Positions 42,055-52,004 are shown, numbered from the stretch's first letter. The stretch: DNA of 64,000 nucleotides from Pseudanabaena frigida (GCA_003242085.1 QBML01000022.1:1-64000); one strand, 5' to 3'. The notes: a model not told the origin generated them from the letters alone. Numbers and translations: made by a program.

Positions 42055-43128
42055 ATGATTAGCGAATTTGACACCATACCCCTTGAAGCGATCGCCCTAT
42101 CTCCTGAGCTGCTCCGTCAAGCGATCGCCCTATCACAAAGTGCAAATAACCAATGGCAAGCTTACCTAGATGCGATCGCCTATTTGAGTGTTAGTGAATG
42201 GCTACGCGATCGATTACCAAACAACTCTCTAGATATCTCGAATGCTAATTGCCTACAGGTCAATGGCTTTACAGTTTATGTTTTAGCGATGACGCAATCG
42301 GCAGGTGATTTGGTAGAAATCCCTAGAAACATTATTGATCTGGATAAAACTTACGCTAACAACAGCAATCTCTTTATTGTTGTTGTGGAAATTCAAGAAG
42401 AAATTGAGCAAGCTTTAATTTTAGGATTTATTCGTCATATTCAGTTAATTGAGTATCTTTCTAAGCGAGAGCGAAATACCTTCCAAGTTCCTTTAGCGCT
42501 GTTTGATGATGAACCTGAACGATTATTATTATACCTCCAACATTTAGAACCTGTGAAAGCATTGCAGCCAGAAGCAATTAAGGAATCATCTCCAGTGAGT
42601 ATGAATGAGTTGATCCTCAATACTGGGCTATGGCTACAAGAACAACTGGATGAAGTCGCCAAAACTTTATCTTGGTATCTATTGCCTACTTGTCAGCCCA
42701 ACTATGTATCAGCAATGCGCGCGCCTGCGATGGAACTTCAAACAATTTTTAGTGAAGTAGCTCTACTAGCTCTAAATATTCCAGATCGTGCAAGGTCGGC
42801 TTACCAAGACTTTCAACTAGGCGATCGCTATTTGCGTTTATATGCGACGGTGTGGACTGATGATAATCGCTCTGGAATATCTGAATGGTCTTTATTATTT
42901 GTGTTGGGTAGTCAAACGATCGGCGAGATTCCCGATGGCGTGAGAATGCGAATTCGCGATCGCCATCAAATTTTAGTAGATCGTAGGCTAGAGCCAAATA
43001 CTAACGATCTTTATCTTTATGCTTGTGTCACAGGCGATCGCGACGAAATATTTTCAGTGTCGATTTCTTTGCCTAGTGGTGTTATGTTAACCTTACCAGC
43101 TTTTGCATTCCACCCAGATGCGCTCTAA
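42055..43128 (+). CDS. DUF1822 family protein
   Basis: A 357-residue soluble protein of the cyanobacterial DUF1822 family, recognised by its N-terminus (IALSPELLRQAIALSQSA, VSEWLRDRLP) and its C-terminal region (LLFVLGSQTIGEIPDGVRMRI). No enzyme motif is visible. The ATG at 42055 is preceded by GGGGGAAAG and gives the family-like start MISEFDTIPLEAIAL; an ATG at 42016 would add 13 residues. Its stop codon abuts the ATG of the CHAT-CHASE2 gene. DUF1822 is regularly found between a sigma-like gene and a CHAT-CHASE2 gene, so it may bridge protease and transcription factor or be the protease substrate. That is inference. Confidence 0.75.
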   Translation: MISEFDTIPLEAIALSPELLRQAIALSQSANNQWQAYLDAIAYLSVSEWLRDRLPNNSLDISNANCLQVNGFTVYVLAMTQSAGDLVEIPRNIIDLDKTYANNSNLFIVVVEIQEEIEQALILGFIRHIQLIEYLSKRERNTFQVPLALFDDEPERLLLYLQHLEPVKALQPEAIKESSPVSMNELILNTGLWLQEQLDEVAKTLSWYLLPTCQPNYVSAMRAPAMELQTIFSEVALLALNIPDRARSAYQDFQLGDRYLRLYATVWTDDNRSGISEWSLLFVLGSQTIGEIPDGVRMRIRDRHQILVDRRLEPNTNDLYLYACVTGDRDEIFSVSISLPSGVMLTLPAFAFHPDAL

Positions 43129-45597
43129 ATGCAGACTTACTATCTAGAAGTTGAGAAAATCGATACTCAATGCCGATTTCTGTTGAGATGGGGAAAGAAT
43201 CAACGCTTGCCTATAGTCGCGATCGCCTATTCAAACCGTCTTGATACCTGCTATGGGGAATGGCAACTTGCATATCTCAACTACTATCGCAATGTTGATT
43301 TATTACCAGAGAAGCCTCATACGCAACTAAACCAAAACTTACGCGGCAGAGTCCAAAGCAGTGGTAGTTTTTCGCTTCCTAATATCGATTGGTATGAGAA
43401 ATTGCGAGAGGCTGAGGAGAAACTACTTAGAGAATTTACCTTTTGGTTGCGAAGTCCTGAGCTTTATGAACTCTGGGAAGAAGTGAAGCGATCGGCACGT
43501 CTGGTATCCATTCAATCTAAATCCTCAGATTTGCCTTCAGCACATATCGACTTACAGATCGCATGTTCCGAAGATTTGCTCTATTTACCTTGGGAAGCAT
43601 GGAAATTACAAGATGAATTTGCGTCCCTCGATACGGTGCGAATTGCTAGATCTGTTTATTCCAGTGCTGAAGTATTAACACCTCAGCCGCGTCGCCGCCC
43701 TAGAGTATTAGCGATTTTTGGTGACGAGACAGGTTTAGACTTTCAGCACGATCGCGAGGCAATGCAGATTTTATCGGGTTTAGCAGAAATTCATACGATT
43801 TGCTGGGATGACGATATATCTAATCGAATCAACCAAAAACAAAAAATCTGCGATGCGATCGCCGATACTAAGGGGTGGGACATTCTCTATTTTGGAGGAC
43901 ATAGCGACCAGACCAATTTAACAGTCGGTAAGTTGCTAGTTGCTCCTAACAGTTCGCTGACTATGAGCGATTTAGAATCTTATCTATTGCAAGCTAAAGA
44001 ACATGGTTTGCAGATTGCAATTTTTAATTCTTGTAATGGAACTGAAATTGCCACTTGGCTGATCGCTAAAGTGGGAATACCACAAGCGATCGCAATGCGT
44101 GAACCCATTCATAACCAAGCTGCACAAGGCTTTTTAGTCCAGTTTCTCAAAAATCTGGCGCAGCATAAAGATGCTCACACAGCTATGCTAGAAGCCTGTC
44201 GCTATTTGCAAGAAGAACGCTTACTATTCCCCTCTGTTTACCTAATCCCCTCTCTATTTCGCTATCCCGATGCACCGCTATTTCAGATATTGCCAACAGG
44301 TTGGAAGTCGATCTTACAGCGAATTTTGCCATCCCCATTACAGGCGATCGCTCTCAGTACGTTGCTAGCAGTTAGCCTAGTTCCATCCTTACAAGAATGG
44401 ATGCTAGATCGGCGCGTTTGGCTGCAAGCAATCTATCGCCAGCAAACTCAGCGCATTCCTAATGAGGTTCCCCCAGTTCTCCTAGTCCAAATTGATGAAA
44501 CTTCCTTACAAAAAGCCGCGATCGCCGATCCGCATCCGATGGATCGCCATTACTTAGCTAAATTAGTCGATCGTCTAGCTAGTCAAAATGCTCAGATCGT
44601 CGGAATTGATTATTTACTAGATCGCTCCCATCATAGCCGTAAGGATGATAAAGATGATGGACAAAGCGATCGCATCCTAGGAGAATCCATTCAAAATGCT
44701 GTAAATCGAGAAGCTAATGGAACTTGGTTTGTTTTAGCATCTGTCTATAGTGAAGGTAATTGGTTAGAGACTTTACCCGAAATTGCTAGCAAAAATGGCA
44801 GTGTGGATGGTCATATTCATATGTCGGTGCAGTATTTGCCGCTAGTACAAACCGATGTGCAAAAGTTGCCATTTTCCTATCTATTAGCAGGAATACATCG
44901 ATTTAGAGCAACTAAGATTTTGCGATCGCCTCTAGCCAACAATGAAATCCTCTTCACGCAAATAAACGATACCCTCCGCATACATGGCAAAACCTTACGC
45001 AATTTGCTTTCTCCGACTGCACAAATGCTACCGATTACAGACTTTGCTCAAGAGGCGATCGAGCAGTCATGGCTACATCCAATTGTCGATTTTTCCATTC
45101 CCCCCGATCTCATTTATCGAACTATTTCTGCATGGCAATTACTACAGGATAATCCGCAAAATAGGCTGCAAATATCAGACTCTCAGATCGTGCTTATTTC
45201 GGCTAACTATGCTGAAGCTGGAGTCTTCAAACAAGGTGAAGATTCATTTGCACAACCATCTGCAATTCGTTACTGGCTCCAGCAATCTACATCAACGAGA
45301 CAACGTGAAACCTATACAGGAGGAGAAGTGCAAGCATATGCGATCCACCATTTTTTGCGTGATCGCTACGTCGTGCCAATTCCTGACTCTTGGATGATAC
45401 TTTTATTTCTCACTGGTGGTGCAATTCTTGTAGCAACTTGGCAGCCGCGATCGCGTCAACAGTCTTATATTTTGCTAGGTGCTAGCCTGAGTCTATATAC
45501 CTTAGCGAGTATCGAGATTTATATTTCGGGTGGGGTTCTTTTACCTATTGTATTTCCTGCGATTGTGGCGATCGTTTACTGCCTGCCTAAATTATAA
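43129..45597 (+). CDS. CHAT protease fused to a CHASE2 sensor
   Basis: An 822-residue membrane protein. Residues 1-150 form an N-terminal domain of unknown type, and 150-390 a CHAT caspase-like domain with its catalytic dyad intact: H258 in YFGGHSD and C302 in FNSCNGTEIA. A TM helix (about 400-422) leads to an extracytoplasmic CHASE2 domain (about 425-745; VLLVQIDETSLQ, GIDYLLDRS), and three TM helices (751-822) end the protein. CHASE2 normally feeds cyclases or kinases placed C-terminal to it; here the effector is an N-terminal protease. An outside stimulus could thus switch on a cytoplasmic protease. The ATG follows the DUF1822 stop without a gap. Confidence 0.9.
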   Translation: MQTYYLEVEKIDTQCRFLLRWGKNQRLPIVAIAYSNRLDTCYGEWQLAYLNYYRNVDLLPEKPHTQLNQNLRGRVQSSGSFSLPNIDWYEKLREAEEKLLREFTFWLRSPELYELWEEVKRSARLVSIQSKSSDLPSAHIDLQIACSEDLLYLPWEAWKLQDEFASLDTVRIARSVYSSAEVLTPQPRRRPRVLAIFGDETGLDFQHDREAMQILSGLAEIHTICWDDDISNRINQKQKICDAIADTKGWDILYFGGHSDQTNLTVGKLLVAPNSSLTMSDLESYLLQAKEHGLQIAIFNSCNGTEIATWLIAKVGIPQAIAMREPIHNQAAQGFLVQFLKNLAQHKDAHTAMLEACRYLQEERLLFPSVYLIPSLFRYPDAPLFQILPTGWKSILQRILPSPLQAIALSTLLAVSLVPSLQEWMLDRRVWLQAIYRQQTQRIPNEVPPVLLVQIDETSLQKAAIADPHPMDRHYLAKLVDRLASQNAQIVGIDYLLDRSHHSRKDDKDDGQSDRILGESIQNAVNREANGTWFVLASVYSEGNWLETLPEIASKNGSVDGHIHMSVQYLPLVQTDVQKLPFSYLLAGIHRFRATKILRSPLANNEILFTQINDTLRIHGKTLRNLLSPTAQMLPITDFAQEAIEQSWLHPIVDFSIPPDLIYRTISAWQLLQDNPQNRLQISDSQIVLISANYAEAGVFKQGEDSFAQPSAIRYWLQQSTSTRQRETYTGGEVQAYAIHHFLRDRYVVPIPDSWMILLFLTGGAILVATWQPRSRQQSYILLGASLSLYTLASIEIYISGGVLLPIVFPAIVAIVYCLPKL

Positions 45598-45724
45598 GTA
45601 AGTTGTTGGAATTAAATGTAGGATGGGTTATCGATAGCGTAATCCATAATTGATGCCTAATGCGATCTGGATGTATCGCAACTGGGATAAAGAAAGCAAA
45701 TTAGTGTGGTAAATCAAAAAAGAG

Positions 45725-46081
45725 CTAGGGTAACTCCAACGCAGTCTTTAGGCAGTTATTCACATTTTGCATAACAGCATCAGGCAGTTGCCCCAGCTTA
45801 CGCAAGATCTTTTCTTTGTTCAGAGTCAATAGATTGACATTGTTAACGACAGAATCTTGTCTCAAACCAGATTCTTGCCCCTCTTGGGTTGCAATCTCGA
45901 TCAATAACTGTGTCGGTTCTAAAGATCTCTGGGTCTTGCTTGTGATTTGAGCGACGATTGTATTTTTGAGTCGTTGGTTGTCGAGATCATTTTGAATCAC
46001 AAGGACAGGACGCACTTTAGTTTCATTACCAGAGGTATAGGGATAATCAACCAATACCACATCACCTCGTTGAATATTCAT
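45725..46081 (-). CDS. PemK/MazF-type endoribonuclease toxin
   Basis: A 118-residue toxin of the PemK/MazF fold: the start IQRGDVVLVDYPYTSGNETKVRPVLVIQ and the segment TIVAQITSK are typical. Members cleave mRNA at short sequence motifs. Length is normal and nothing seems broken. It overlaps the antitoxin gene by four bases (ATGA), as toxin-antitoxin pairs often do. The antitoxin gene comes first. Confidence 0.9.
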   Translation of the reverse strand: MNIQRGDVVLVDYPYTSGNETKVRPVLVIQNDLDNQRLKNTIVAQITSKTQRSLEPTQLLIEIATQEGQESGLRQDSVVNNVNLLTLNKEKILRKLGQLPDAVMQNVNNCLKTALELP

Positions 46082-46344
46082 GACTCTTTACGGGGATCGA
46101 GATCGTTATAGATATCCATTGCGGGATCATCCCAGCCTTCTCTTCCAAAAACTTCCATAGTGGGAAGATACATATTTTCAAGGAATTGGATACTTTGTTC
46201 TTCCAGCAAAAGTGCTTTCACCCTTGCATATAATGCTTCTGGAATCAGTACATAGGTTATATCTGTGTCTGGATCTATGGCACGAGGAGGTGTTTCTCCT
46301 TGATTTACTACTGCTTGTCTCTGTTCAAGAGTTAGTTCGATCAT
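46078..46344 (-). CDS. Antitoxin of the PemK/MazF pair
   Basis: An 88-residue acidic protein. The first 45 residues (MIELTLEQRQAVVNQGETPPRAIDPDTDITYVLI) have the form of a small family of cyanobacterial antitoxins without an obvious ribbon-helix-helix; the acidic end (REGWDDPAMDIYNDLDPRKES) could wrap the toxin. Position and overlap with the toxin give the assignment. How it controls its own promoter is not visible. Confidence 0.8.
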   Translation of the reverse strand: MIELTLEQRQAVVNQGETPPRAIDPDTDITYVLIPEALYARVKALLLEEQSIQFLENMYLPTMEVFGREGWDDPAMDIYNDLDPRKES

Positions 46345-46484
46345 TGCTTACCTCTCTATTTTTATGTGTAAATTCGCTATTTTGATAAGCGATCACCTAA
46401 TGATTATTGATGATGAAAAAAAATGGTGATCGACAATCAATTTATGAATAAACTCAATGAATTGCTATCAAGAAGAGCGTGTTG

Positions 46485-48203
46485 TTATGCCAACAAAGTT
46501 TTAAGCTTTTCCTTAAGTATTTCACTACGCTTAGTTATAAATTCATCAAAATTACTTAACTCTAAACTTACATCTGGTATTAGGTGGCTTGCCAAAAATG
46601 AAATTCTATCCTTTCTATTTTCGTCAGTTTCTTTCTTTACCCATGGGGCTAAATCTTTTTTATTCTTTGACATATTTTCATTTGCGTCAAGCATTTGAAG
46701 ATTTTTCAATGAGTTATAGGTATTCCACCCATACTTTTGTTGGAGATCTTGTTCCAGTTCATTGTACTTAGAAGCTGGATGCAAATGGTCTTTATGAAAA
46801 TCATTGTTCTTATAGTCAAGATTGGGGTAAAGCAGTGCCAATATAGAGAAAGCATAGGCATTATCTATCTGTGTTAACAGGATATCTTCGATAAATTCAT
46901 CAGTTATGCCTATATTTTTAATATTTATATTAATACTGTCAATCGGAAACTTCAGGGTACTAAATTCAATTGCTTCTGTTGATATATCACTAGTAAAAGC
47001 ATTTCGGATTTGACTTAAAATACTGTCAGATGTACCACTGAAAACCCTTTTGATCAGAACAACATGCAACCATTTTTTTATAATTTCCCTGTCGGCAGAA
47101 TATTCAACTCTTTTACTAAAGTCTTGGTATATGTTCTTATGATAAAGGTAATAAATTATGGGTATGAGCGCATTTTTGGAAGTCAGTGTTGAATCGAAAA
47201 ACCCAAATGATTTCACAAGATCAAACATAGATAGAATTGTATCCCTGATTTTTTCCCACTCGTTTTCAAATGCGATGGCATTGTCTACAGAGAAATTCGT
47301 AACTTTAAATTTAATATCTTTGCTATGTAAATATAGAAATGTTTTCAATATAAAATCTTTTGAAATTGAAAAACCTTTATCTCTTACACTATCAACTAGA
47401 TCGTAAATTTCCTTCCTTGCATCTTTATGTTTCCAATTAGCAACAGCAATAGACATAATTAGATCCGAAAAGTCCAACTTCACCCCGCCACTGTTAATCC
47501 TAATAAATATATTTAGAGCCTTATCAATGTTTTGCTCTGTTTCAAGAAAGAAATTTATAAGAGGCTTTGTATGAATAACTTCATGTAGAGTCGATAAAGT
47601 ATTTTGGGAGAAATCACTAATAATATTATGCTCTCTCAAATATCTGCTAAACTGAGCAAAACCTGAAATAGCATAAATCTCAGAAACTTTGAACCATTTC
47701 GTTGCATCTGATCTAAGCTCATCTTCTATCAAGAATTTGAATTCATATATTCTTCCGTCTTCCTGACTCGCCAGAGGTTTTTCAATATTCAAATACAGAT
47801 GTCTAGTTGGATAAGTTCTCTCAGTATTTTCCTCTTTAACTTTTGGTCTTCGATAGGCGTAGCTTCCACGAAGTCCAATATACAGAGAGGTTAGTCTTTG
47901 CTGACCATCCAGTATTGCCGTGAAATCATTATGAACATTAGTTGGAAACTCATTGTTATGAGTCTTATAGCGCTGTCTATACTCTCTCAGAAACTGATAA
48001 AACTTATATTTTTTTCTCGTGTCTCCTTCAACTCGCCAAAATAAAAACGAACTGATCGGATAGTTTTGCATTATTGAATCAAACAACCACTCAATTTTCT
48101 CATGACCCCATTCAAATTCACGTTGAATTGCTGGCAGTAAATATTGATTCTTCTCAATATTTTGGATAGCTGTTGCAATTGTAATTGGAGCATGAAATGA
48201 CAT
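46485..48203 (-). CDS. DUF262/DUF1524 protein (GmrSD-like, type IV restriction)
   Basis: A 572-residue protein. The N-terminal DUF262 domain has LPAIQREFEWGHEKIEWLFDSI and the nucleotide-site motif ILDGQQRLTSLY. The C-terminal DUF1524 part has the HNH-like segment HKDHLHPASKYNEL and YNSLKNLQMLDANENMSK. GmrSD and related proteins cleave modified phage DNA in an NTP-dependent way. Here both parts are in one chain, as in single-chain GmrSD. It is AT-rich compared with its neighbours and lies next to a toxin-antitoxin pair, which suggests horizontal gain. Target modification is unknown. Confidence 0.88.
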   Translation of the reverse strand: MSFHAPITIATAIQNIEKNQYLLPAIQREFEWGHEKIEWLFDSIMQNYPISSFLFWRVEGDTRKKYKFYQFLREYRQRYKTHNNEFPTNVHNDFTAILDGQQRLTSLYIGLRGSYAYRRPKVKEENTERTYPTRHLYLNIEKPLASQEDGRIYEFKFLIEDELRSDATKWFKVSEIYAISGFAQFSRYLREHNIISDFSQNTLSTLHEVIHTKPLINFFLETEQNIDKALNIFIRINSGGVKLDFSDLIMSIAVANWKHKDARKEIYDLVDSVRDKGFSISKDFILKTFLYLHSKDIKFKVTNFSVDNAIAFENEWEKIRDTILSMFDLVKSFGFFDSTLTSKNALIPIIYYLYHKNIYQDFSKRVEYSADREIIKKWLHVVLIKRVFSGTSDSILSQIRNAFTSDISTEAIEFSTLKFPIDSININIKNIGITDEFIEDILLTQIDNAYAFSILALLYPNLDYKNNDFHKDHLHPASKYNELEQDLQQKYGWNTYNSLKNLQMLDANENMSKNKKDLAPWVKKETDENRKDRISFLASHLIPDVSLELSNFDEFITKRSEILKEKLKTLLA

Positions 48204-48289
48204 TTCCTATTCCTCAATATTTTTTTGTTTTGTTGTCAAGTGAATATCAGATGCTGATTCTCTCTATTGTTGAAAATAGCGATCGCAAT

Positions 48290-48730
48290 CTACAAGAACC
48301 ACCACATGAGCGATATGCCTAAGATAGAGCCAGCGACAACTTGTACAGGTGTGTGACCTAATAGCTCTTTGAGAGGATCGTGTTCTTCTTCAAACACTTC
48401 CACCATGATTTGATTGAGAACCTTAGCTTGCTTACCTGCGGCGCGGCGAATACCAGCGGCATCGTACATGACGATAAAAGCGAAGACTGTAGCGATCGCA
48501 AATTGTGGGGTGTCCCATCCTTGAGTACGACCAATCCCAGTAGCCAGTGCTGATACTAAAGCTGAATGAGAGCTAGGCATTCCCCCTGTCTCAAACAGGA
48601 TCTTAAACCTGACTTGTCGGAATTGAGCTAACTCAATTAAGATTTTGAGAATTTGGGCGGTCAGGCTAGAACATAAAGCAATTAGCAGAACTTGATTATC
48701 GAGGATTTCGCCAACGGGATGGAGGTTCAT
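48290..48730 (-). CDS. Divergent PAP2-like membrane protein (DUF212)
   Basis: A 146-residue membrane protein with four hydrophobic segments and the PAP2-like motif GGMPSSHSALVSALATGIG. It is a family conserved in cyanobacteria and plants with presumed acid phosphatase-related function. The ATG at 48730 gives the family-like start MNLHPVGEILDNQVLLIAL; a TTG at 48781 would add 17 residues that do not look conserved. It directly follows crtE on the same strand and may act on isoprenoid diphosphates; that is inference. Confidence 0.85.
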   Translation of the reverse strand: MNLHPVGEILDNQVLLIALCSSLTAQILKILIELAQFRQVRFKILFETGGMPSSHSALVSALATGIGRTQGWDTPQFAIATVFAFIVMYDAAGIRRAAGKQAKVLNQIMVEVFEEEHDPLKELLGHTPVQVVAGSILGISLMWWFL

Positions 48731-48787
48731 ATCAATTGCAGGAATTAGGGTCAAAAAATATTGCAAGGAATAGTGGGGCAATGTAGT

Positions 48788-49687
48788 TTAGTTTTTACGA
48801 GCAGTGATGTAATCGGCAAGCGCCATTAGAGGTAAAGCCGCATCGCCATAGCTAACAAGCTGAGCTTTAGCCTGTTCTACAAGCTCCTGAGCCTTTTGCT
48901 GAGACGCTTCGATACCCCATAAGCTAGGATAAGTAACTTTTTGGGCAACGAGATCTTTGCCAGCAGTTTTGCCAAGTTGCTCGGAAGTAGACGTGATGTC
49001 TAGGATGTCATCAACGATCTGAAAAGCTAAACCAATGTTATTAGCATAGGTGGATAGGCGCGTGATGTCAGTATCATTTGCACCTGCTAGTAATGCACCA
49101 CAGATGACACAGGACTCAAGTAAGGCTGCTGTTTTATGGATATGGATAAATGTGAGGGTTTCTGCCGTCACATCTTGCTTACCTTCACATTCTAGATCGA
49201 CTACTTGACCACCGACTAAACCTGTTGCGGCGACAGCATGTCCCAAATGCGCGATTGCCTTCAAAATGCGATCGGCAGGTACGCCCTTTGTATGTTCGGC
49301 AATATATTCAAACGCATAGGCTAGTAAAGCATCCCCCGCCAAAATCGCAATATCATCGCCATAAACTTTGTGATTAGTTGGCTTACCGCGTCGAAAATCA
49401 TCATTGTCCATAGCGGGCAGATCGTCATGGATCAAGGACATTGTATGTACCATTTCCATCGCGCAAGCTGTAGGCATGGCTGATGCGCGATCGCCACCTA
49501 ATAATTCACAAGAAGCGAGGCATAGAATCGGACGTAAACGTTTGCCACCAGCCATTAGCGAGTAGCGCATAGATTCGTAAATTTTTTCGGGATAGGTAAC
49601 TGTGATCGAAGCATCAAGGGCTGTTTCAACCTCTTGTTTGAGATCGCGTAAATACTTATCTAAATTAAATGCGACGGTTTGTGGCAT
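48788..49687 (-). CDS. crtE: Geranylgeranyl diphosphate synthase
   Basis: Short-chain polyprenyl synthase of 299 residues, making GGPP from IPP and allylic diphosphates for carotenoids, phytol and quinones. The two aspartate-rich motifs are visible as [13 protein letters not shown] and [23 protein letters not shown] is the usual N-terminal substrate site. The ATG at 49687 ([13 protein letters not shown]) gives the normal start for cyanobacterial CrtE; an upstream TTG would add eight residues. It is followed by the PAP2-like gene. Confidence 0.93.
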   Translation of the reverse strand: MPQTVAFNLDKYLRDLKQEVETALDASITVTYPEKIYESMRYSLMAGGKRLRPILCLASCELLGGDRASAMPTACAMEMVHTMSLIHDDLPAMDNDDFRRGKPTNHKVYGDDIAILAGDALLAYAFEYIAEHTKGVPADRILKAIAHLGHAVAATGLVGGQVVDLECEGKQDVTAETLTFIHIHKTAALLESCVICGALLAGANDTDITRLSTYANNIGLAFQIVDDILDITSTSEQLGKTAGKDLVAQKVTYPSLWGIEASQQKAQELVEQAKAQLVSYGDAALPLMALADYITARKN

Positions 49688-49842
49688 GGCTAGCTTCAGT
49701 GATTTCGACAATAACTAATGGCTGGATTTGGGGAGAATTCCCAGACTTTGTAAGGGCAGTATCCAGAATGTATATTATGCAATGACTTGTGTCTCTGCCC
49801 AAGATTTTATGTTTTTGTTTTTTAGCAATTAGCTGTTAGCAA

Positions 49843-50715
49843 TTAGCTGTTGGCTTGATGCTTTTGCTTGTAGCTGCACACCGTATTGTGTAGAAGCATG
49901 GTCACTGTCATCGGCCCTACGCCACCGGGGACGGGGGTGATGTGGGAGGCTACTTTGCTGACATTGGCATAGTCGACATCGCCGACTAGTCGGGATTTGC
50001 CTTCGTAGTCGGTGATGCGATTAATGCCCACATCGATTACTACTGCGTCAGGCTTAACCATCTCGGCGGTAATAAATTCAGGTCTACCGATCGCTGCTAC
50101 TAAGATGTCAGCTTTACTGGTAATCTCGGCAAGATTTTTAGTGCGAGAATGAGCGATCGTGACTGTGGCATTTTCTTCGAGCAGCATCAAAGCAACGGGT
50201 TTACCAACGAGAATACTGCGTCCAACCACAACGGCATTTTTACCAGCAATATCAATTTTGGCTGAGGCTAATAGCTCCATTACCCCCGCAGGTGTGCAGC
50301 TCCGCAAGCCAACTTCACCCCTTGCTAATTTTCCTAAGTTGTTAGGATGCAGTCCATCAGCATCTTTATCAGGAGCGAGACGATTTAAGAGGGCGATCGA
50401 ATCCAGATTTTCAGGTAAAGGTAGCTGAATCAAGATGCCATCTACGCGATCGTCGGCATTCAATTCATCGATAACCTGCTCTAGTTCCGACTGAGTAACG
50501 CTAGCAGGAAAATGTTTGCCAAAAGATGCGATCCCAACTTTATGGCAAGCAGTTTCTTTGTTTCGTACATAGGCAGCACTAGCTGGATTGTCTCCCACCA
50601 TTAATACTGCTAAACCCGGAGGGCGACCATATTTGGGTTGTAATTGTGCTACCTCTTCAGCGATCGCTGCTTGCATCTTTTTAGCAAGTGCCTTGCCATC
50701 AATAATTACTGCCAT
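49843..50715 (-). CDS. folD: Bifunctional methylenetetrahydrofolate dehydrogenase/cyclohydrolase
   Basis: A 290-residue soluble enzyme that converts 5,10-methylene-THF to 10-formyl-THF. Family motifs are clear: [20 protein letters not shown] with the catalytic Lys in the first half, [28 protein letters not shown] for the NADP site and [16 protein letters not shown] near the end. Length and ends are complete. The 3' end has a tandem 15-bp repeat (TAGCAATTAGCTGTT) spanning the stop region. It lies upstream of crtE on the same strand, 155 bp apart. Confidence 0.96.
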   Translation of the reverse strand: MAVIIDGKALAKKMQAAIAEEVAQLQPKYGRPPGLAVLMVGDNPASAAYVRNKETACHKVGIASFGKHFPASVTQSELEQVIDELNADDRVDGILIQLPLPENLDSIALLNRLAPDKDADGLHPNNLGKLARGEVGLRSCTPAGVMELLASAKIDIAGKNAVVVGRSILVGKPVALMLLEENATVTIAHSRTKNLAEITSKADILVAAIGRPEFITAEMVKPDAVVIDVGINRITDYEGKSRLVGDVDYANVSKVASHITPVPGGVGPMTVTMLLHNTVCSYKQKHQANS

Positions 50716-50800
50716 AAAATGCTATTAAATTTCTTTGAGTTCGTTACCCAGTACTTAAACGATTGTATCGTTCTAAACGAACATTTCTGCTGCTTTTATA

Positions 50801-50859
50801 GGTAAAGTCCAAAACCTACACCGTGCACTGTACGTGAGGTGCAGGTTTTGGACTTTACC
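50801..50859. repeat. 22-bp near-perfect hairpin in a divergent promoter region
   Basis: Arms starting GGTAAAGTCCAAAACCTACA pair with a single mismatch around a 15-base centre that itself contains GTGCAC and GTACGT. It lies between the divergent folD and diguanylate cyclase genes, where no transcript should end, so it is an intergenic palindrome rather than a simple terminator. Confidence 0.75.
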
Positions 50860-50918
50860 GAGGTACTGATGACTGTCAATCAGATTGATAATCCTTATGT
50901 AGTTAGCCCCCAACTGCC

Positions 50919-51995
50919 ATGACTTTGACGACGGACGATCCTATAGAAATCCTCAAAAGAAAAGCTGTAATTTTTATTTTGGGGGTTATGATTGTCGGCG
51001 GAATAATCGCCAGCTTTTTGCATAGTTTAGAGGCAAAAACTCACCCAATTTCATTAATAATTCCTCCAGTCACTGTTGTCATATGCTTGGGCACCCTGAT
51101 TTATCTACTTAAGCATCCCCAGAAGATCTATTTAGCAATAAAAATTATCTTGGGATGGAGCAGTTTTATTGTTGTATTTCCAGAATATTTTTTTGTAATT
51201 GAGGCTTTTTTAAATCCCGACAAGCTTTTAATCGATTCTTTACCGCCAATTTCATCTGGCATTTTTCTACTGACTACAAGCATGATTGTTTTCCTGCGTC
51301 CGAAGAGGTTGCTGGGATTGATAATTTTGCTATGGGTAGTTATTGCATCTCCAATTGTTATCTATTTGATCTTTCATTTCCAAGAATTAAAAACACCTAG
51401 AGGGATCGATCTAATTGTTACGCTCGTTCCTGCTATGGGTATCAATATATTTTTAGTGACCTTTTATGCAAGGCTTCAAGATGCGTTTAATCAGATTTGT
51501 ATGGAGCGATTTCATTTCAAAGAGGTTTCAGAAAAAGATGCGCTAACTGGTAGCTTTAACCGAGGCGCAGGAGAAAAAATACTTCAAAATTTAATCGATC
51601 AACGCGAGCAAAGTATTGGCATCATTTTGTGTGACATCGATCGCTTTAAGCAAGTGAATGATAACTACGGTCATTTGATCGGCGATCGCGTTCTCCAAAC
51701 TATTGCTCGATGCTGTCAGGCGCACCTACGCAAGCAAGATATTCTGATTCGCTGGGGCGGAGAAGAATTTGTAATCGTGGTTACAGGGGACAGCCAACAA
51801 GAATTAGAGAATTTAGCTGAGCGTTTAAGGTTTATTGTTGCCGAGCAACAAATACCTGAGGTGGGCAGAGTGACGGCTTCCTTTGGGGTTGCGATTTTAA
51901 AACCCCATGAAAATTTAATTCAGCTTTTTGCCAGAGCTGACAGGGCGCTATATCAAGCTAAAGATTGGGGGCGCAATCAAGTAGTTCTTGCCTAA
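50919..51995 (+). CDS. Membrane-bound diguanylate cyclase
   Basis: A 358-residue protein with six N-terminal TM helices (about 15-195) forming an unclassified membrane sensor, then a GGDEF domain (about 200-358) that should make cyclic di-GMP. The active site is GGEEF at 280-284, an active variant. The inhibitory site RKQD (271-274) lies five residues upstream, so product feedback is expected. DALTGSFNRGAGEKIL and DIDRFKQVNDNYGH are also typical. No phosphodiesterase domain is present. A strong terminator follows. Confidence 0.92.
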   Translation: MTLTTDDPIEILKRKAVIFILGVMIVGGIIASFLHSLEAKTHPISLIIPPVTVVICLGTLIYLLKHPQKIYLAIKIILGWSSFIVVFPEYFFVIEAFLNPDKLLIDSLPPISSGIFLLTTSMIVFLRPKRLLGLIILLWVVIASPIVIYLIFHFQELKTPRGIDLIVTLVPAMGINIFLVTFYARLQDAFNQICMERFHFKEVSEKDALTGSFNRGAGEKILQNLIDQREQSIGIILCDIDRFKQVNDNYGHLIGDRVLQTIARCCQAHLRKQDILIRWGGEEFVIVVTGDSQQELENLAERLRFIVAEQQIPEVGRVTASFGVAILKPHENLIQLFARADRALYQAKDWGRNQVVLA

Positions 51996-52004
51996 ATAAA
52001 TTAA

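Noticed and set aside
44984..45397. Plus-strand open frame of 137 codons inside the CHAT-CHASE2 gene
   Set aside because: It lies wholly within the CHASE2 coding region in another frame and has an unusual composition; the CHASE2 frame has clear domain structure.
46423..46771. Two plus-strand open frames opposite the end of the DUF262 gene
   Set aside because: Both are mostly antisense to the DUF1524 coding region, which has clear HNH-like motifs.
49827..49856. Possible mobile-element target duplication at the end of folD
   Set aside because: It is only a 15-bp tandem repeat (TAGCAATTAGCTGTT) next to the stop codon, with no element attached; slippage is enough to explain it.
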